The notes beneath the pieces are model-generated. The model saw only the letters and a list, made by a program, of their open reading frames with translations, searched no databases and was not told where the DNA came from. From assembly GCF_044466355.1 (NCBI RefSeq), contig NZ_JBITMQ010000021.1, positions 1 through 64,000 of the forward strand: a DNA stretch of 64,000 nucleotides, given 5' to 3'. The first letter of the stretch is position 1. Every line of letters begins with the position of its first letter. Below, in pieces: positions 8,138 through 16,422 of the stretch. The translations under genes were made by a program, and so were the position numbers. The stretch is from Actinophytocola sp044466355 (lineage in GTDB: Bacteria > Actinomycetota > Actinomycetes > Mycobacteriales > Pseudonocardiaceae).

Positions 8138-10527
8138 GAGGACGTACCTCCTGGCTTCGGACTTGGCCGCGGCGGTGGCGGCGGTGGTGACGGTGGTGAG
8201 CTGAAGACCGGCGTCGTTGGTGGCGTCGCGGGTTTGGGCAGGTCCAGTGGCAACCGCAACTGACGTCCCGCGCGCGGCGCGGACGGAGGCGGTGTCTCGG
8301 GTGCCGCCGCTGGGGAAGTGGCTGCTGGTTTCGGTCCGGGAGCCCGCCGCACGCCGTCCAGTGGGAGGGGGTATTGGCCGCTGCGGGTCGCCCGGTTGCC
8401 TTTGTAGGGGTCGAAGGGCAGCTCCGGCTGGACCGCCCGACGTCCACTCGGCCGGGGGCCCGGTGGGGTCGGCGGGCTTGCCGGACGCGGCACCCGACGC
8501 ACGCCGTCCACGGGCAGCGGGTACTGCCCGGACCGGTTCGGGCGGTTGCCCCGGTAGGGGTCGAACGGCAACTCGAGCTGCTTGCCGCGACGCGCGTGGG
8601 TGGGACGACCGGCGGTGCCCTTCGCGTGATGTGAGGCGGGTGGTGGCGTCGTGCGCTGGGCGTCGAGGGGGAGTCGGTACTGCCCGTCGCGGCCCAGCAC
8701 CGGCTTGTTCTCCGGCCAGTTCTCACCTAACGGCGCCGCCAGCTGGCGGCCCTGCGGACGGGAGGGTGTCGCGGTCGCGCCTGGCTTGGGCGTGGGCTTA
8801 CCTGCCGCGCGGGTCCGGCGCACGCCGGGCAGTGGCAGGACGTACTGACCGTCCGGGGTGGTGCGCGGGTTGACGTATGGGCCGGACGACGAGTTGCCAC
8901 TGGTGCGTGCGCCGGCCTTGCCGCTCGGGCCACCTGATGGGCGAGGGTTGGGGCTGTTGCGCCCGCCGCGGCCGGTGAGCAGACCGAAGGCTTTGTAGGT
9001 GAGGAAGCCTCTGGCCAGGGACCCGATCAGGGACCGTCGGCCGCCGCCGCGGATCGAGGACAGCACCCAGAACGGGATCTTGAACAGGATGTACATCAGC
9101 GCGAGCGCGACGAGCAGGTTGACCAGCCCGGACATGGTCGGGCCGAAGAGGGTGAACCCGCCGGGGGCGAGGAACACTTTCATCGCGGTGATCAGCGTCA
9201 GGCTCTGCCCGAGCTGGATCGCGAGGCAGCCGCCGTAGGCTTTCCACCACCAGTAGGCGATGCCCTCGGTCTGGGGCAGGGCGTGGAACATCAGCGCCAG
9301 TGGTGCCCCGGCGATGAGGATGATGGTCAGCGCGACCCGTACCACGTAGGTGATGAGCAGCGCGACGAGCATCCCGGCGAGGACGATGCCGATGAAGACG
9401 ATCCAGATCCCGCCGCCCAGCGACCCGAGCACGAGGGTGCGCAGGGTTTCCCCGGCGGAGTTCGCGTCGACCCCGCCGCCCATGATCGCCGCGACGAGCG
9501 CGTTGGCGATCTGGATGCCCTTGGTCGCCACCCACAAGCTCAGGGCGCCTGCGAGGAACCCGACGACCAGGCGAGGGGCGAGTTCCTTGATGGAGTGTCG
9601 GGTTTGGACGGTCTGGTAGCCCATCGCGATGACCCCGGCGATGAGCACGAGCAGGCTGTAGGAGACCAGCAGGATCTGCCAGGAGTTGTCCCACAGTTCC
9701 CCGATACGCGGCAGCGAGTCCGGCGTCGGTGTGGTCAAAAGGGTCTTGGACAACAGGTCCAGCAGCGGGTTGAGCGCCTCGGTGACGATGCCTCGGAAGA
9801 AGCCGTTGATGGCCTCGGTGACGCAGGCACCGATGTCGGTGATCCCGCATTCGTCCTCAGGCTCCTCGCCCTGCCCGGGCTGACCATCGCCAGGGTTCGT
9901 CGGCGGTGCCGTGGTGGTGCCGGGTTGGGGGATACAGCCCTCACCGGAACACGGCGTCGACGGGGTTGACGGGGTTGACGGGGCGCCGGTGGGAGCGCAC
10001 GGCTGCAACGGCAGTGCCGGGTCGCACGGCGGCAGCGACGGGACCTCGGTCGGCAGCGGCAGCCCCGTCGCCGTCGGCATCGGCGGGGTCGTGGTCGGTG
10101 CTGTGGGTGGCGGCTGAGTGCAGACCGGTAGCGGCGGTGAGTCCGGACCACACGGATCGACCGTCGGGACCGGGATCGGTGGCTGATCGGACGGCGGCAC
10201 GGGCTGCGCCGCGGCAGCCGGGGCCACCCGCGTGCCCGAGTCCGAGTGCGGACCGAACGCTACCGAGACAAGGGCGCTCCCGACCAGGACGACCAGGCTC
10301 ACCACCAGCACCCGGCTCCGCGTGCAGCGAAGAAGTCGCCCGATCCGGCGAGTCCGCGTGGGGCACGCGACCGGAGGCGCGAGCATCTCCCGGCGGGCCC
10401 CTCGAGCCGACCGCGACACCGATCCGCTTTGCGCGGTGGGCGTGGTGCCGTGCAGCGAGCCGGCGGCGGTGTCGGCCGAGGTGCGGCGTGGGGCAGACCT
10501 GACCGGCCTGCTCGGCGGGCGCATCAC
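8134..10527 (-). CDS. VirB6/TrbL-like multi-pass conjugation membrane protein with repeat-rich tail
   Basis: A protein of about 797 aa. A first hydrophobic segment (about residues 73-93, VLVVSLVVLVGSALVSV) is followed by a Pro/Thr/Cys-rich extracytoplasmic region (about 100-215). A channel-like core of at least five helices (about 265-515) resembles TrbL/VirB6 proteins. The cytoplasmic or surface tail (about 520-797) has four imperfect copies of GQYxLPLxGVRR, two of them each led by ELPFDPYxGNR. The start is a GTG at 10527, or ATG at 10524, directly abutting the pilin stop. Assignment is by topology and gene order; the tail is unusual for TrbL and may be element-specific. Confidence 0.75.
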   Translation of the reverse strand: MMRPPSRPVRSAPRRTSADTAAGSLHGTTPTAQSGSVSRSARGARREMLAPPVACPTRTRRIGRLLRCTRSRVLVVSLVVLVGSALVSVAFGPHSDSGTRVAPAAAAQPVPPSDQPPIPVPTVDPCGPDSPPLPVCTQPPPTAPTTTPPMPTATGLPLPTEVPSLPPCDPALPLQPCAPTGAPSTPSTPSTPCSGEGCIPQPGTTTAPPTNPGDGQPGQGEEPEDECGITDIGACVTEAINGFFRGIVTEALNPLLDLLSKTLLTTPTPDSLPRIGELWDNSWQILLVSYSLLVLIAGVIAMGYQTVQTRHSIKELAPRLVVGFLAGALSLWVATKGIQIANALVAAIMGGGVDANSAGETLRTLVLGSLGGGIWIVFIGIVLAGMLVALLITYVVRVALTIILIAGAPLALMFHALPQTEGIAYWWWKAYGGCLAIQLGQSLTLITAMKVFLAPGGFTLFGPTMSGLVNLLVALALMYILFKIPFWVLSSIRGGGRRSLIGSLARGFLTYKAFGLLTGRGGRNSPNPRPSGGPSGKAGARTSGNSSSGPYVNPRTTPDGQYVLPLPGVRRTRAAGKPTPKPGATATPSRPQGRQLAAPLGENWPENKPVLGRDGQYRLPLDAQRTTPPPASHHAKGTAGRPTHARRGKQLELPFDPYRGNRPNRSGQYPLPVDGVRRVPRPASPPTPPGPRPSGRRAVQPELPFDPYKGNRATRSGQYPLPLDGVRRAPGPKPAATSPAAAPETPPPSAPRAGRQLRLPLDLPKPATPPTTPVFSSPPSPPPPPPRPSPKPGGTSS
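8255..8880 (-). repeat. Imperfect protein-level repeats encoding LPLDGVRR-type motifs
   Basis: Within the VirB6-like gene, four motif copies can be read on the minus strand: QYVLPLPGVRR, QYRLPLDAQR, QYPLPVDGVRR and QYPLPLDGVRR. The last two units are longest and most alike; each begins ELPFDPY(R/K)GNR and spans about 45 residues. The units are separated by Pro-rich linkers. Recent duplication is the likely origin of the last two. Confidence 0.7.
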
Positions 10528-11031
10528 TCATGCCCCCACGATGCCCTTGAGCACGGCGACGACCAACGGAGCGAGAGCCGCCAGGCCATAGCCGATCCCG
10601 GCCGCCTTGAACGCTTCCTTGGCCTTCTCCTGCTCGCCGGGGTCACCACCGCCGAACACGCGGCGGACGCCGCCGATGGTGAAGAACACCGTCGCCAGGC
10701 TGGCGAGGATGCCCATCAGCCAGTTGCGGATGTTGGTCAGGACCTCGTCGACGCTGCCCGCGATGGCGAGTACCACGGTGTCCGCGTGCGCGGTCGTCCC
10801 GGAGGTGAACAGTCCTAGGAGGACCAGTTCGGCGAGCACGAGCGTTCGGTGGATGGTGCGTCCGCGTACCGCTTCAGAGATCGGAGGGGTCGCGGTCTGG
10901 CGGCTGTGCGCGCCGAAGCTGGAGAACGTCCTCGGATGGGCGAGCGAGGTGGTCTGCCGCCGACCTCGCGTGGGGCGGTTGTTGGTGGGCTGGCGGTCGT
11001 GAGGACGGACAGGGGTACGGGTCAGGCGCAT
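10528..11031 (-). CDS. VirB2/TrbC-like pilin-family protein
   Basis: A 167-aa precursor with a basic N-terminus, a signal-like hydrophobic segment (TLVLAELVLLGLF, then a small-residue site near TTAHAD), and a mature part with two hydrophobic helices. The helices (LMGILASLATVFFTIGG and GYGLAALAPLVVAVLKGIVGA) flank a short polar loop with GGDPGEQEKAKEAF. This two-helix hairpin with a charged loop is the pattern of VirB2/TrbC pilins. ATG 11031 follows CGGGAG and overlaps the end of the upstream gene by 10 bp. Its stop abuts the VirB6-like gene. Start choice is moderate; an earlier Met at 11136 would sit deep inside the upstream gene. Confidence 0.78.
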   Translation of the reverse strand: MRLTRTPVRPHDRQPTNNRPTRGRRQTTSLAHPRTFSSFGAHSRQTATPPISEAVRGRTIHRTLVLAELVLLGLFTSGTTAHADTVVLAIAGSVDEVLTNIRNWLMGILASLATVFFTIGGVRRVFGGGDPGEQEKAKEAFKAAGIGYGLAALAPLVVAVLKGIVGA

Positions 11032-12080
11032 CGCGACACTCCCGGAGTCGGGCCCGACTGCCCCTGCGTCGACGGCTGGGGCTGTAGGGGCGAGGAGGTG
11101 GTGTGCGCGGGAGTGGCTGGTCTCCTCTTCCCGCACCCCTGAACTCCGGAAAATCGGCCCTGCGGGGACACACGATCGCCGGCTTCCCTCGCCGCGTCAG
11201 GCCCCAGATCAGTGACGTTGCGTGACGGCGGGGCAAGTACGGCCGAGTGTTCGGCGGCGGCGGTGATGATCACCGTGTCGGCCGCCTGGGTTGCTACGTC
11301 ACCCTCGTGTTGACCGTTGTGTGGGGCACCGGTGGTGCCGTCGAGCAGGTAGGCGACGAGGCGGCGCTCGGCACGTTGGCGCGCCTTCTTCGCCGCTTGG
11401 TAGGACAGGTCGCGCTCGACCGCGGCGTCGGCCAGGGACACACTTTCCAGCCGGGTGGAGCCGATGAGTTCGGCCTCGGCGGCGGTGATCGCGTGCTCGG
11501 CGACCGCGCGGGCGAGAACGAAGTCCGGGTGGCCCCACGGGGGCGGCGGCATCGTCGAGCGAGATCGTCCGTACCCGGTCCCTGTTGGCACCGGCGCGTC
11601 CAGTGCCTCGCGGACGCAGGCGTGGCCGGCGCGGTAGGCGGCCCACCGCAACCTGAGCATGATGCGCGGTCGGCACAGGTCGATCGTGGCGAGCTCGGCG
11701 ATGAACCCGGCGAGCACGGCGGCGTGGATGTCGCTCGGGTCGCCGGCGAACTTGGTCGAGAGCGTGGCGGCGATGGAGGTCAGCGCGGGCAGTGCGACAC
11801 CGACCGCGCCCACGGTCCAGGTGCCGCCTTCGGTGCGGGCGCGCAGGACCAGGTGCGCCCACACCGCGTCACGCAAGGTCTGCGGGCAGCGGCGCCGCAG
11901 CAGTCGGTCGCGCACCTCGTTCAGCGGCATCCTCCGGCCCGGCAGGCCGGGGAACAACCGACCGTCGATGCTCACCGGATGCGGACCGGTGACCAGCCAC
12001 GCGAACGCTGAGCGGGCGGCGTCCAACGGCTTGTCATCGCGCTCGAAACCCGAACGCGGAATGGCGTCATGCGAACTCAT
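11022..12080 (-). CDS. Conserved ICE-associated protein with helix-turn-helix-like segment
   Basis: A 352-aa soluble protein, the first gene of the leftward tra operon. I do not recognise a characterised family. The first 240 residues are rich in conserved hydrophobic/Arg patterns (LRDAVWAHLVLRARTEGG; RPRIMLRLRWAAYRAGH). Residues about 215-245 (SVSLADAAVERDLSYQAAKKARQRAERRLVAYL is the span, key LADAAVE...RQRAERRL) resemble a sigma-70 region 4-like helix-turn-helix. The last 100 residues are low complexity. Similar proteins precede pilin/TrbL genes in other actinobacterial elements, so a regulatory role is possible but unproven. The ATG at 12080 opens the operon just left of the control region. 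Confidence 0.65.
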   Translation of the reverse strand: MSSHDAIPRSGFERDDKPLDAARSAFAWLVTGPHPVSIDGRLFPGLPGRRMPLNEVRDRLLRRRCPQTLRDAVWAHLVLRARTEGGTWTVGAVGVALPALTSIAATLSTKFAGDPSDIHAAVLAGFIAELATIDLCRPRIMLRLRWAAYRAGHACVREALDAPVPTGTGYGRSRSTMPPPPWGHPDFVLARAVAEHAITAAEAELIGSTRLESVSLADAAVERDLSYQAAKKARQRAERRLVAYLLDGTTGAPHNGQHEGDVATQAADTVIITAAAEHSAVLAPPSRNVTDLGPDAAREAGDRVSPQGRFSGVQGCGKRRPATPAHTTSSPLQPQPSTQGQSGPTPGVSRCA

Positions 12081-12616
12081 GGAATGGCTCCCGAAAGCGA
12101 GTCGAAATCAACGACTCGCCCAGGACGCCATGCGGGGTAGTACCAACCGCTGACCAAACTGGTACCGACCTAGTACGGCGGAGGTACCGGCGGTCTTCTG
12201 GGCCGCATGGAGAGCTTGGAAATGATCCATCGGGGCGGATTTGGCGATTGCCAGTCTCACGATTGAAGATCCACTACCGAGACGTGCAAATGCTCCTTCA
12301 CTTGGACATACGTAGGCGCGGTACTAGTTCGGTACCAGCTTGGTCATAGCTGCGTCCGGTCGGCGACGAAGGCAAACCGTGCTGGCGGTAACCGCGGCGG
12401 GCTCGCGTTAAAAACTGCGGCCGTCGTCCCCCCGGCGACCAGGGTTCGCCTGTCGGGCACGAAACTCGCGCGCAACCCTTGGTGCGTTTCGACGGCTCAA
12501 ACTCGTCCAAAAATGTTGCTGACCTCGTGTCCCCAGCGGGCCTGTATTTCGGAGTTCAGGGGTGTCATCAGCGCTTCGCATCGACAAGCGCATCAGCCTC
12601 TGCGAAGGGGACACCC
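12081..12616. promoter_or_regulatory. Divergent control region of the conjugative element (possible operator/oriT)
   Basis: This 536-bp gap separates the leftward tra operon from the rightward methylase operon. No convincing gene was seen. It contains several GGTACC or TAGTAC words (12136-12148, 12161-12176, 12183-12188, 12320-12336) and is AT-richer than its surroundings. Such a position is expected to hold both promoters, an operator for an element-encoded regulator, or a transfer origin; no regulator gene for it is in the window. Confidence 0.6.
12151..12346. repeat. 29-bp imperfect inverted repeat, arms 12151-12179 and 12318-12346
   Basis: The left arm (12151-12179, beginning TGACCAAACTGGTACC) matches the reverse complement of the right arm (12318-12346) at 26 of 29 positions. 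The mismatches are at arm positions 8, 19 and 27. The arms are 138 bp apart, and each contains GGTACCGA-C-TAGTAC. The GTAC-TA-GTAC character resembles half-sites bound by GntR/HutC-type regulators on actinobacterial elements. Arm conservation well above background supports selection. Confidence 0.7.
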
Positions 12617-13708
12617 GTGACCCGACCCGACGACCCCGGCCGTCGCTCGCGCCGACGGCAAGACGACACCACCCGCCCCACCTTGCCCCGCCCTGGCGGG
12701 CGGCGGCAGGTAGAGCGCCGACCCTGGCCGACCGCCCCGACCACCACTCGTGTCAGCCCCGGCAAGCCCGCTTCCGGAACCAGCAGTTCGCGCTCGCGCG
12801 GGTCCGGCTCGGCGCCTACTCCGGCCTCCGTGTGGACCGCTGGAGCACACCCGATCGACCCCGACGCCGCATGGCCGGCGACGCTCGTGGAGAAGGTCGT
12901 CTCGTCGTTCAGCCAGCCCGGCGCGCAGGTCGTGTTGCTGCCCTGGCCGATCGGGGACAAGGTCCAGCCGAGGATGGCTCCGGTGGGTCCCGGCGGTGTC
13001 ATCGATCACCCGCCCGACGCCGGGCCGGACCTCGAGTTGGCGGACGCCGTGGGCACGGTCGAACGCCTCGGCCGCGGCGTTCGGGTGGAGCGCGCGCCGA
13101 ATGAGTCGGCCACGACCGGCCCGGCCTCGCGCCCCTTCTGGAGCGACCTCGTCGACGGCACGAGTCGGACTCCCGCGACGGTCCCGATCACGCCGGCTGC
13201 CGCCGTCGAGGCCGATACGCCACATCGCACAACCGCACCCGTCGGGGGCGCGGACCTCGTCGTCACCACGCTGCACCCGGGGTACTGCGGCGACCGCGGC
13301 GCGGACCTGGTGGCCTTGTTCGCGGCCCGCCTGCTGCGGGTCGGCGGCATCCTCGTCGTGCTCACGCACTGTGACTGGACCACGGGTGAGCTGACCGACC
13401 CGACAGGGCCCATGGTGGCCGCCGGGCAGAACGCCGACCTGCTCTACCTCCAGCACATCGTCGCCGTCCACGCACCCGTCCGCGACGGCCGGTTTCACCT
13501 CGCCGACGCGCACTCCAACCACAACGCGGACGACGGCCTGGACGGTGCCGACCCCGGTGATCCGCACGCTCGCGCCCGGCACCGCGCACTGGTGCGCGGG
13601 CTGCCCGAGCCCCATCGGCGCATCCACTCCGACGTTCTCGTCTTCGTTCAGCCGCACGGCCACCAATCGCCGTCGGACGTGCCCTGGCCGGAGGGAGACA
13701 TCCGATGA
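12617..13708 (+). CDS. Probable catalytically inactive methyltransferase paralog
   Basis: A 363-aa protein with a Pro/Arg/Ser-rich N-terminal third. Its C-terminal half parallels the neighbouring methyltransferase. LVVTTLHPGY occupies the place of the neighbour's LVVTSPPYG, RLLRVGGILVVLTH matches TFLRPGGHIAITIR, and HSDVLVFVQP matches HEDVLVFR. The catalytic TSPPY and the SAM-binding DPMCGIGTT are both missing. GTG 12617 follows AAGGGGACACCC; an upstream in-frame reading to 12479 lacks such a site. The stop overlaps the next start (ATGA), which suggests equimolar production of a possible regulatory or DNA-recognition partner. Homology is inferred by eye. Confidence 0.6.
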   Translation: MTRPDDPGRRSRRRQDDTTRPTLPRPGGRRQVERRPWPTAPTTTRVSPGKPASGTSSSRSRGSGSAPTPASVWTAGAHPIDPDAAWPATLVEKVVSSFSQPGAQVVLLPWPIGDKVQPRMAPVGPGGVIDHPPDAGPDLELADAVGTVERLGRGVRVERAPNESATTGPASRPFWSDLVDGTSRTPATVPITPAAAVEADTPHRTTAPVGGADLVVTTLHPGYCGDRGADLVALFAARLLRVGGILVVLTHCDWTTGELTDPTGPMVAAGQNADLLYLQHIVAVHAPVRDGRFHLADAHSNHNADDGLDGADPGDPHARARHRALVRGLPEPHRRIHSDVLVFVQPHGHQSPSDVPWPEGDIR

Positions 13709-14928
13709 ATGGCCCGCGCTCAGCTGACTCTGCCCACCACGGATCGCACCCCCAGGACGGCGTGCCCGTGACGCACGACCGCACCACCCAGCCCGTCCGC
13801 CATCCCTCGATCGACCCCGATGCGCACGCCTCGACCGACACGGCCAGCGCCGCCGGGGACGAACCGACCCAGCGCATTCCCCGCGCGCTCATGTCCGCAC
13901 TGGACACCCCGCCCACTCCTGTGGACAACTCGCCGGGCGGCGACCCGCGCGACGGCCGGTCCGGCTCGGCCGCGGTGTCGGTGTGGACCACCGCGCAGGC
14001 GTCACCGGCCGCCCAGCGCAAGAACACCTACGTTCCGGAGTCGACAGCGCATCCGGCCAAGATGCTGCCCGAGGTCGTCCGGCACGCCGTCGCCCACTAC
14101 ACGAGGCCGGGCGAGCTGGTGCTCGACCCGATGTGCGGCATCGGCACCACCCTCGTCGAGGCCGTCCGGCTCGGTCGCCGTGCTGTCGGGGTGGAGTACG
14201 AACCCCACTGGGTTGGGGTTGCGAAAGCAAATCTGAAGCTTGCGCGGGAGCAGGGTTTCGACCACGAGGCGCGGGTGTTCCACGGCGACGCCCGACAGCT
14301 GGTCACGCTGCTGCCGAGTGAGTACGTCGGGCAGGCGGCGCTGGTGGTGACCTCCCCGCCCTACGGCCCGTCCACGCACGGGCAGGTGGCGGTGGCACCT
14401 GGCGCGGGGGTGCAGAAGTACCACCACCTCTACGGCAACACCCTCGACCGAGGCAACCTCGCCAACATCGGTCACCACCGCCTGCTGGCCGGGTTCACCC
14501 GGATCCTCGCCGCGCTGCGCACCTTCCTGCGACCGGGTGGGCACATCGCCATCACGATCCGCCCGTGGCGCGAGCACGCCGAGCTGATCGACCTGCCCTC
14601 CCAGATCCTGGCCTGCGGTCGCACCGCGGGACTGATCCCGGTGGAGCGCAACGTCGCGCTGCTCGCCCGCGCCGCCGAGACCGATCTCGTCGCTCGAGGG
14701 TCGTTCTTCCAGCGCGACTTCATCCGCAAACAACGTGAGGCCGGGCTGCCGCTGCACCTGATCGCCCACGAAGACGTGCTCGTCTTCCGCACCGCCCTGC
14801 GCAAGACCGCCACCGCGGCAGCAGCGAGCGCGACCAGCCGTCCACGACTGCGTGGTCCGGCCGACGCTGGCGCGCAGCCACCGGTGCATCCGCATGGTGG
14901 TGTGAGGGCGGGGAGGCGGGCGGCATGA
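13705..14928 (+). CDS. DNA amino-methyltransferase (N4-cytosine or N6-adenine type)
   Basis: A 407-aa SAM-dependent DNA methyltransferase. After a disordered N-terminal 110 residues it shows SAM motif I DPMCGIGTTLVEA (about residue 145) and GRRAVGVEYEPHWV. The catalytic motif IV TSPPYG (about residue 215) and LRPGGHIAITIRPW follow. The order motif I before motif IV and TSPPY rather than DPPY favour N4-cytosine methylation, but the base cannot be decided by eye. Start and stop overlap both neighbours (ATGA at each end), so it sits in a tightly coupled operon. It probably protects the element from host restriction or modifies it; no cognate restriction enzyme is adjacent. Confidence 0.85.
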   Translation: MNGPRSADSAHHGSHPQDGVPVTHDRTTQPVRHPSIDPDAHASTDTASAAGDEPTQRIPRALMSALDTPPTPVDNSPGGDPRDGRSGSAAVSVWTTAQASPAAQRKNTYVPESTAHPAKMLPEVVRHAVAHYTRPGELVLDPMCGIGTTLVEAVRLGRRAVGVEYEPHWVGVAKANLKLAREQGFDHEARVFHGDARQLVTLLPSEYVGQAALVVTSPPYGPSTHGQVAVAPGAGVQKYHHLYGNTLDRGNLANIGHHRLLAGFTRILAALRTFLRPGGHIAITIRPWREHAELIDLPSQILACGRTAGLIPVERNVALLARAAETDLVARGSFFQRDFIRKQREAGLPLHLIAHEDVLVFRTALRKTATAAAASATSRPRLRGPADAGAQPPVHPHGGVRAGRRAA

Positions 14929-16422
14929 CTCGCCCTGCCAATCGCTCACGGCGCGCGCGGGCGGCGCGATCGCGCGTGGTCATCCCTGATCCGGCACCAC
15001 GACCGGCACCCCTGCCGGGACGACCGGCCCGATCGGTTCCCGAGCCGGGTCCTGTCGTGGGCTCGTTGTGCACGGGCTACGGCGGTCTCGATCTCGGGGT
15101 GCTGGCCGCGTTCGGCGGCGGCCGGATCGCGTGGGTCGCCGACCCCGACCCGCACATCAAACAGATTCTCGCTGCGCGGATGCCCGGCGTTCCCAACCTC
15201 GGCGACCTGCGCGCCATCGACTGGACCGCGGTCGCGCCGGTCGATGTTGTCGTCGCCGGTTTCCCTTGTCAGGACATCTCCGCCGCCGGGCGGCGTGCGG
15301 GTATCGAGAAAGGCATCCGCAGTGGCTTGTGGACCGACATCGTGGCTGGCGTTCGCGTACTACGACCCGCGCTCGTCGTCGTGGAGAACGTCGCCGCGCT
15401 TCGGTGGAAAGGCGGAGGGCTCCACCGTGTACTCGGCGACCTGGCCGAAGCAGGGTATGACGCGCTCTGGCGTAGCGTCCGCGCCGCGGACATCGGCGCG
15501 GCCCACCGGCGCGAACGCGTGTTCCTGCTCGCCTGGCACCGCACCACCGGGGCGGATGCTGCCGACACCGCAGGCACGGCGACCACCGCGGTCCAGCCGA
15601 CCCGCAACGGCGCCGGGCGCAAGGACACCAGGTCAGCTTGCACGACGCCGTGCATGCCCTTGTCGCCACGCCTCCGGCGTTGCTGCCGACCCCCACGGCG
15701 TCGGATGCGAACAACAGCACTCACCGAACCCACCTCGGCGGGCCGTCACTGCCCGACACCGCGCGACTGCTGCCAACTCCGAAGGCCTCGGACACCGGCA
15801 CAGCGGGCCGCAAGGCCGGGCCGGGGTTCCGGCCGCCGCTGTCACAACAAGTGCTCCCACTGGTGGACCCGCAGACCCTGCCACCACCCCTGCTCCCGAC
15901 ACCGCGCGCCACGGACGGGACAAAGGGCTGCCCGGCGCAACGCGGCTCCAAGGGCGACCTGATGCTGCCCTCGGCGGTCATCAGCCTGCTCACCATGCCG
16001 ACGAACATCCACACCGAGCACACCAGGGTCGACGGCACCTCGTAGCAGTTCCCGACCCCGGCCACGAGACGGTTGTCGCGTCGGACGACCGGCCCCCGCC
16101 GTCGCAGCCGGGGTCGGTGAACTGGGGTGTCTACGAGGCGGCGATCCGCCGCTGGGAGGCCGTGCTCGGCCGCCCGACGCCGCACCCGACCCAGCCCGGT
16201 AACCACGGCCGCCCGGTACTCGCGCCCGCGTTCGTCGAGCACCTCATGGGCCTCCCGCACGGGTGGGTCACCGAGCTCCCGCTGCCCCGCACCGCCCAGC
16301 TGCGGGCGCTGGGCAACGGGGTGGTTCCCCAGCAAGCCGCCCACGCGGTGTCGCTGCTGCTGGACGACCTCGCCGCGCTTCTCCACCCCCACCAGCCGGG
16401 ACGGGAGGTGAAGGCGGCATGA
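14925..16422 (+). pseudogene. dcm: DNA cytosine-5 methyltransferase, disrupted by several frameshifts
   Basis: The first about 210 codons encode a clear C5 methyltransferase: GSLCTGYGGLDLG (motif I), GFPCQDISAAGRR (catalytic Cys, motif IV), VVVENVAAL (motif VI) and AHRRERVFLLAW (motif VIII). Beyond about 15540 the match jumps frames. GRMLPTPQAR is in frame +1, TTAVQPTRNGAGRK returns to the first frame, and GHQVSLHDAV to DGTS is in the third frame and ends in TAG at 16043. The C-terminal motifs WGVYEAAIRRWEAV and RALGNGVVPQQA resume in frame +1 to 16422. Either the gene is decaying or the assembly has local indels. The stop overlaps the next ATG. An N-terminal fragment would lack the target-recognition region. 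Confidence 0.8.

Noticed and set aside
9955..9990. Short tandem GTTGACGGG-type repeats
   Set aside because: They encode Thr-Pro-Ser repeats in the Pro-rich linker of the VirB6-like protein; ordinary low-complexity coding DNA.
9941..10531. 196-codon minus-strand frame starting ATG 10531 in the VirB6-like gene
   Set aside because: It overlaps the hydrophobic and Pro-rich part of the real gene and has no hydrophobic pattern itself.
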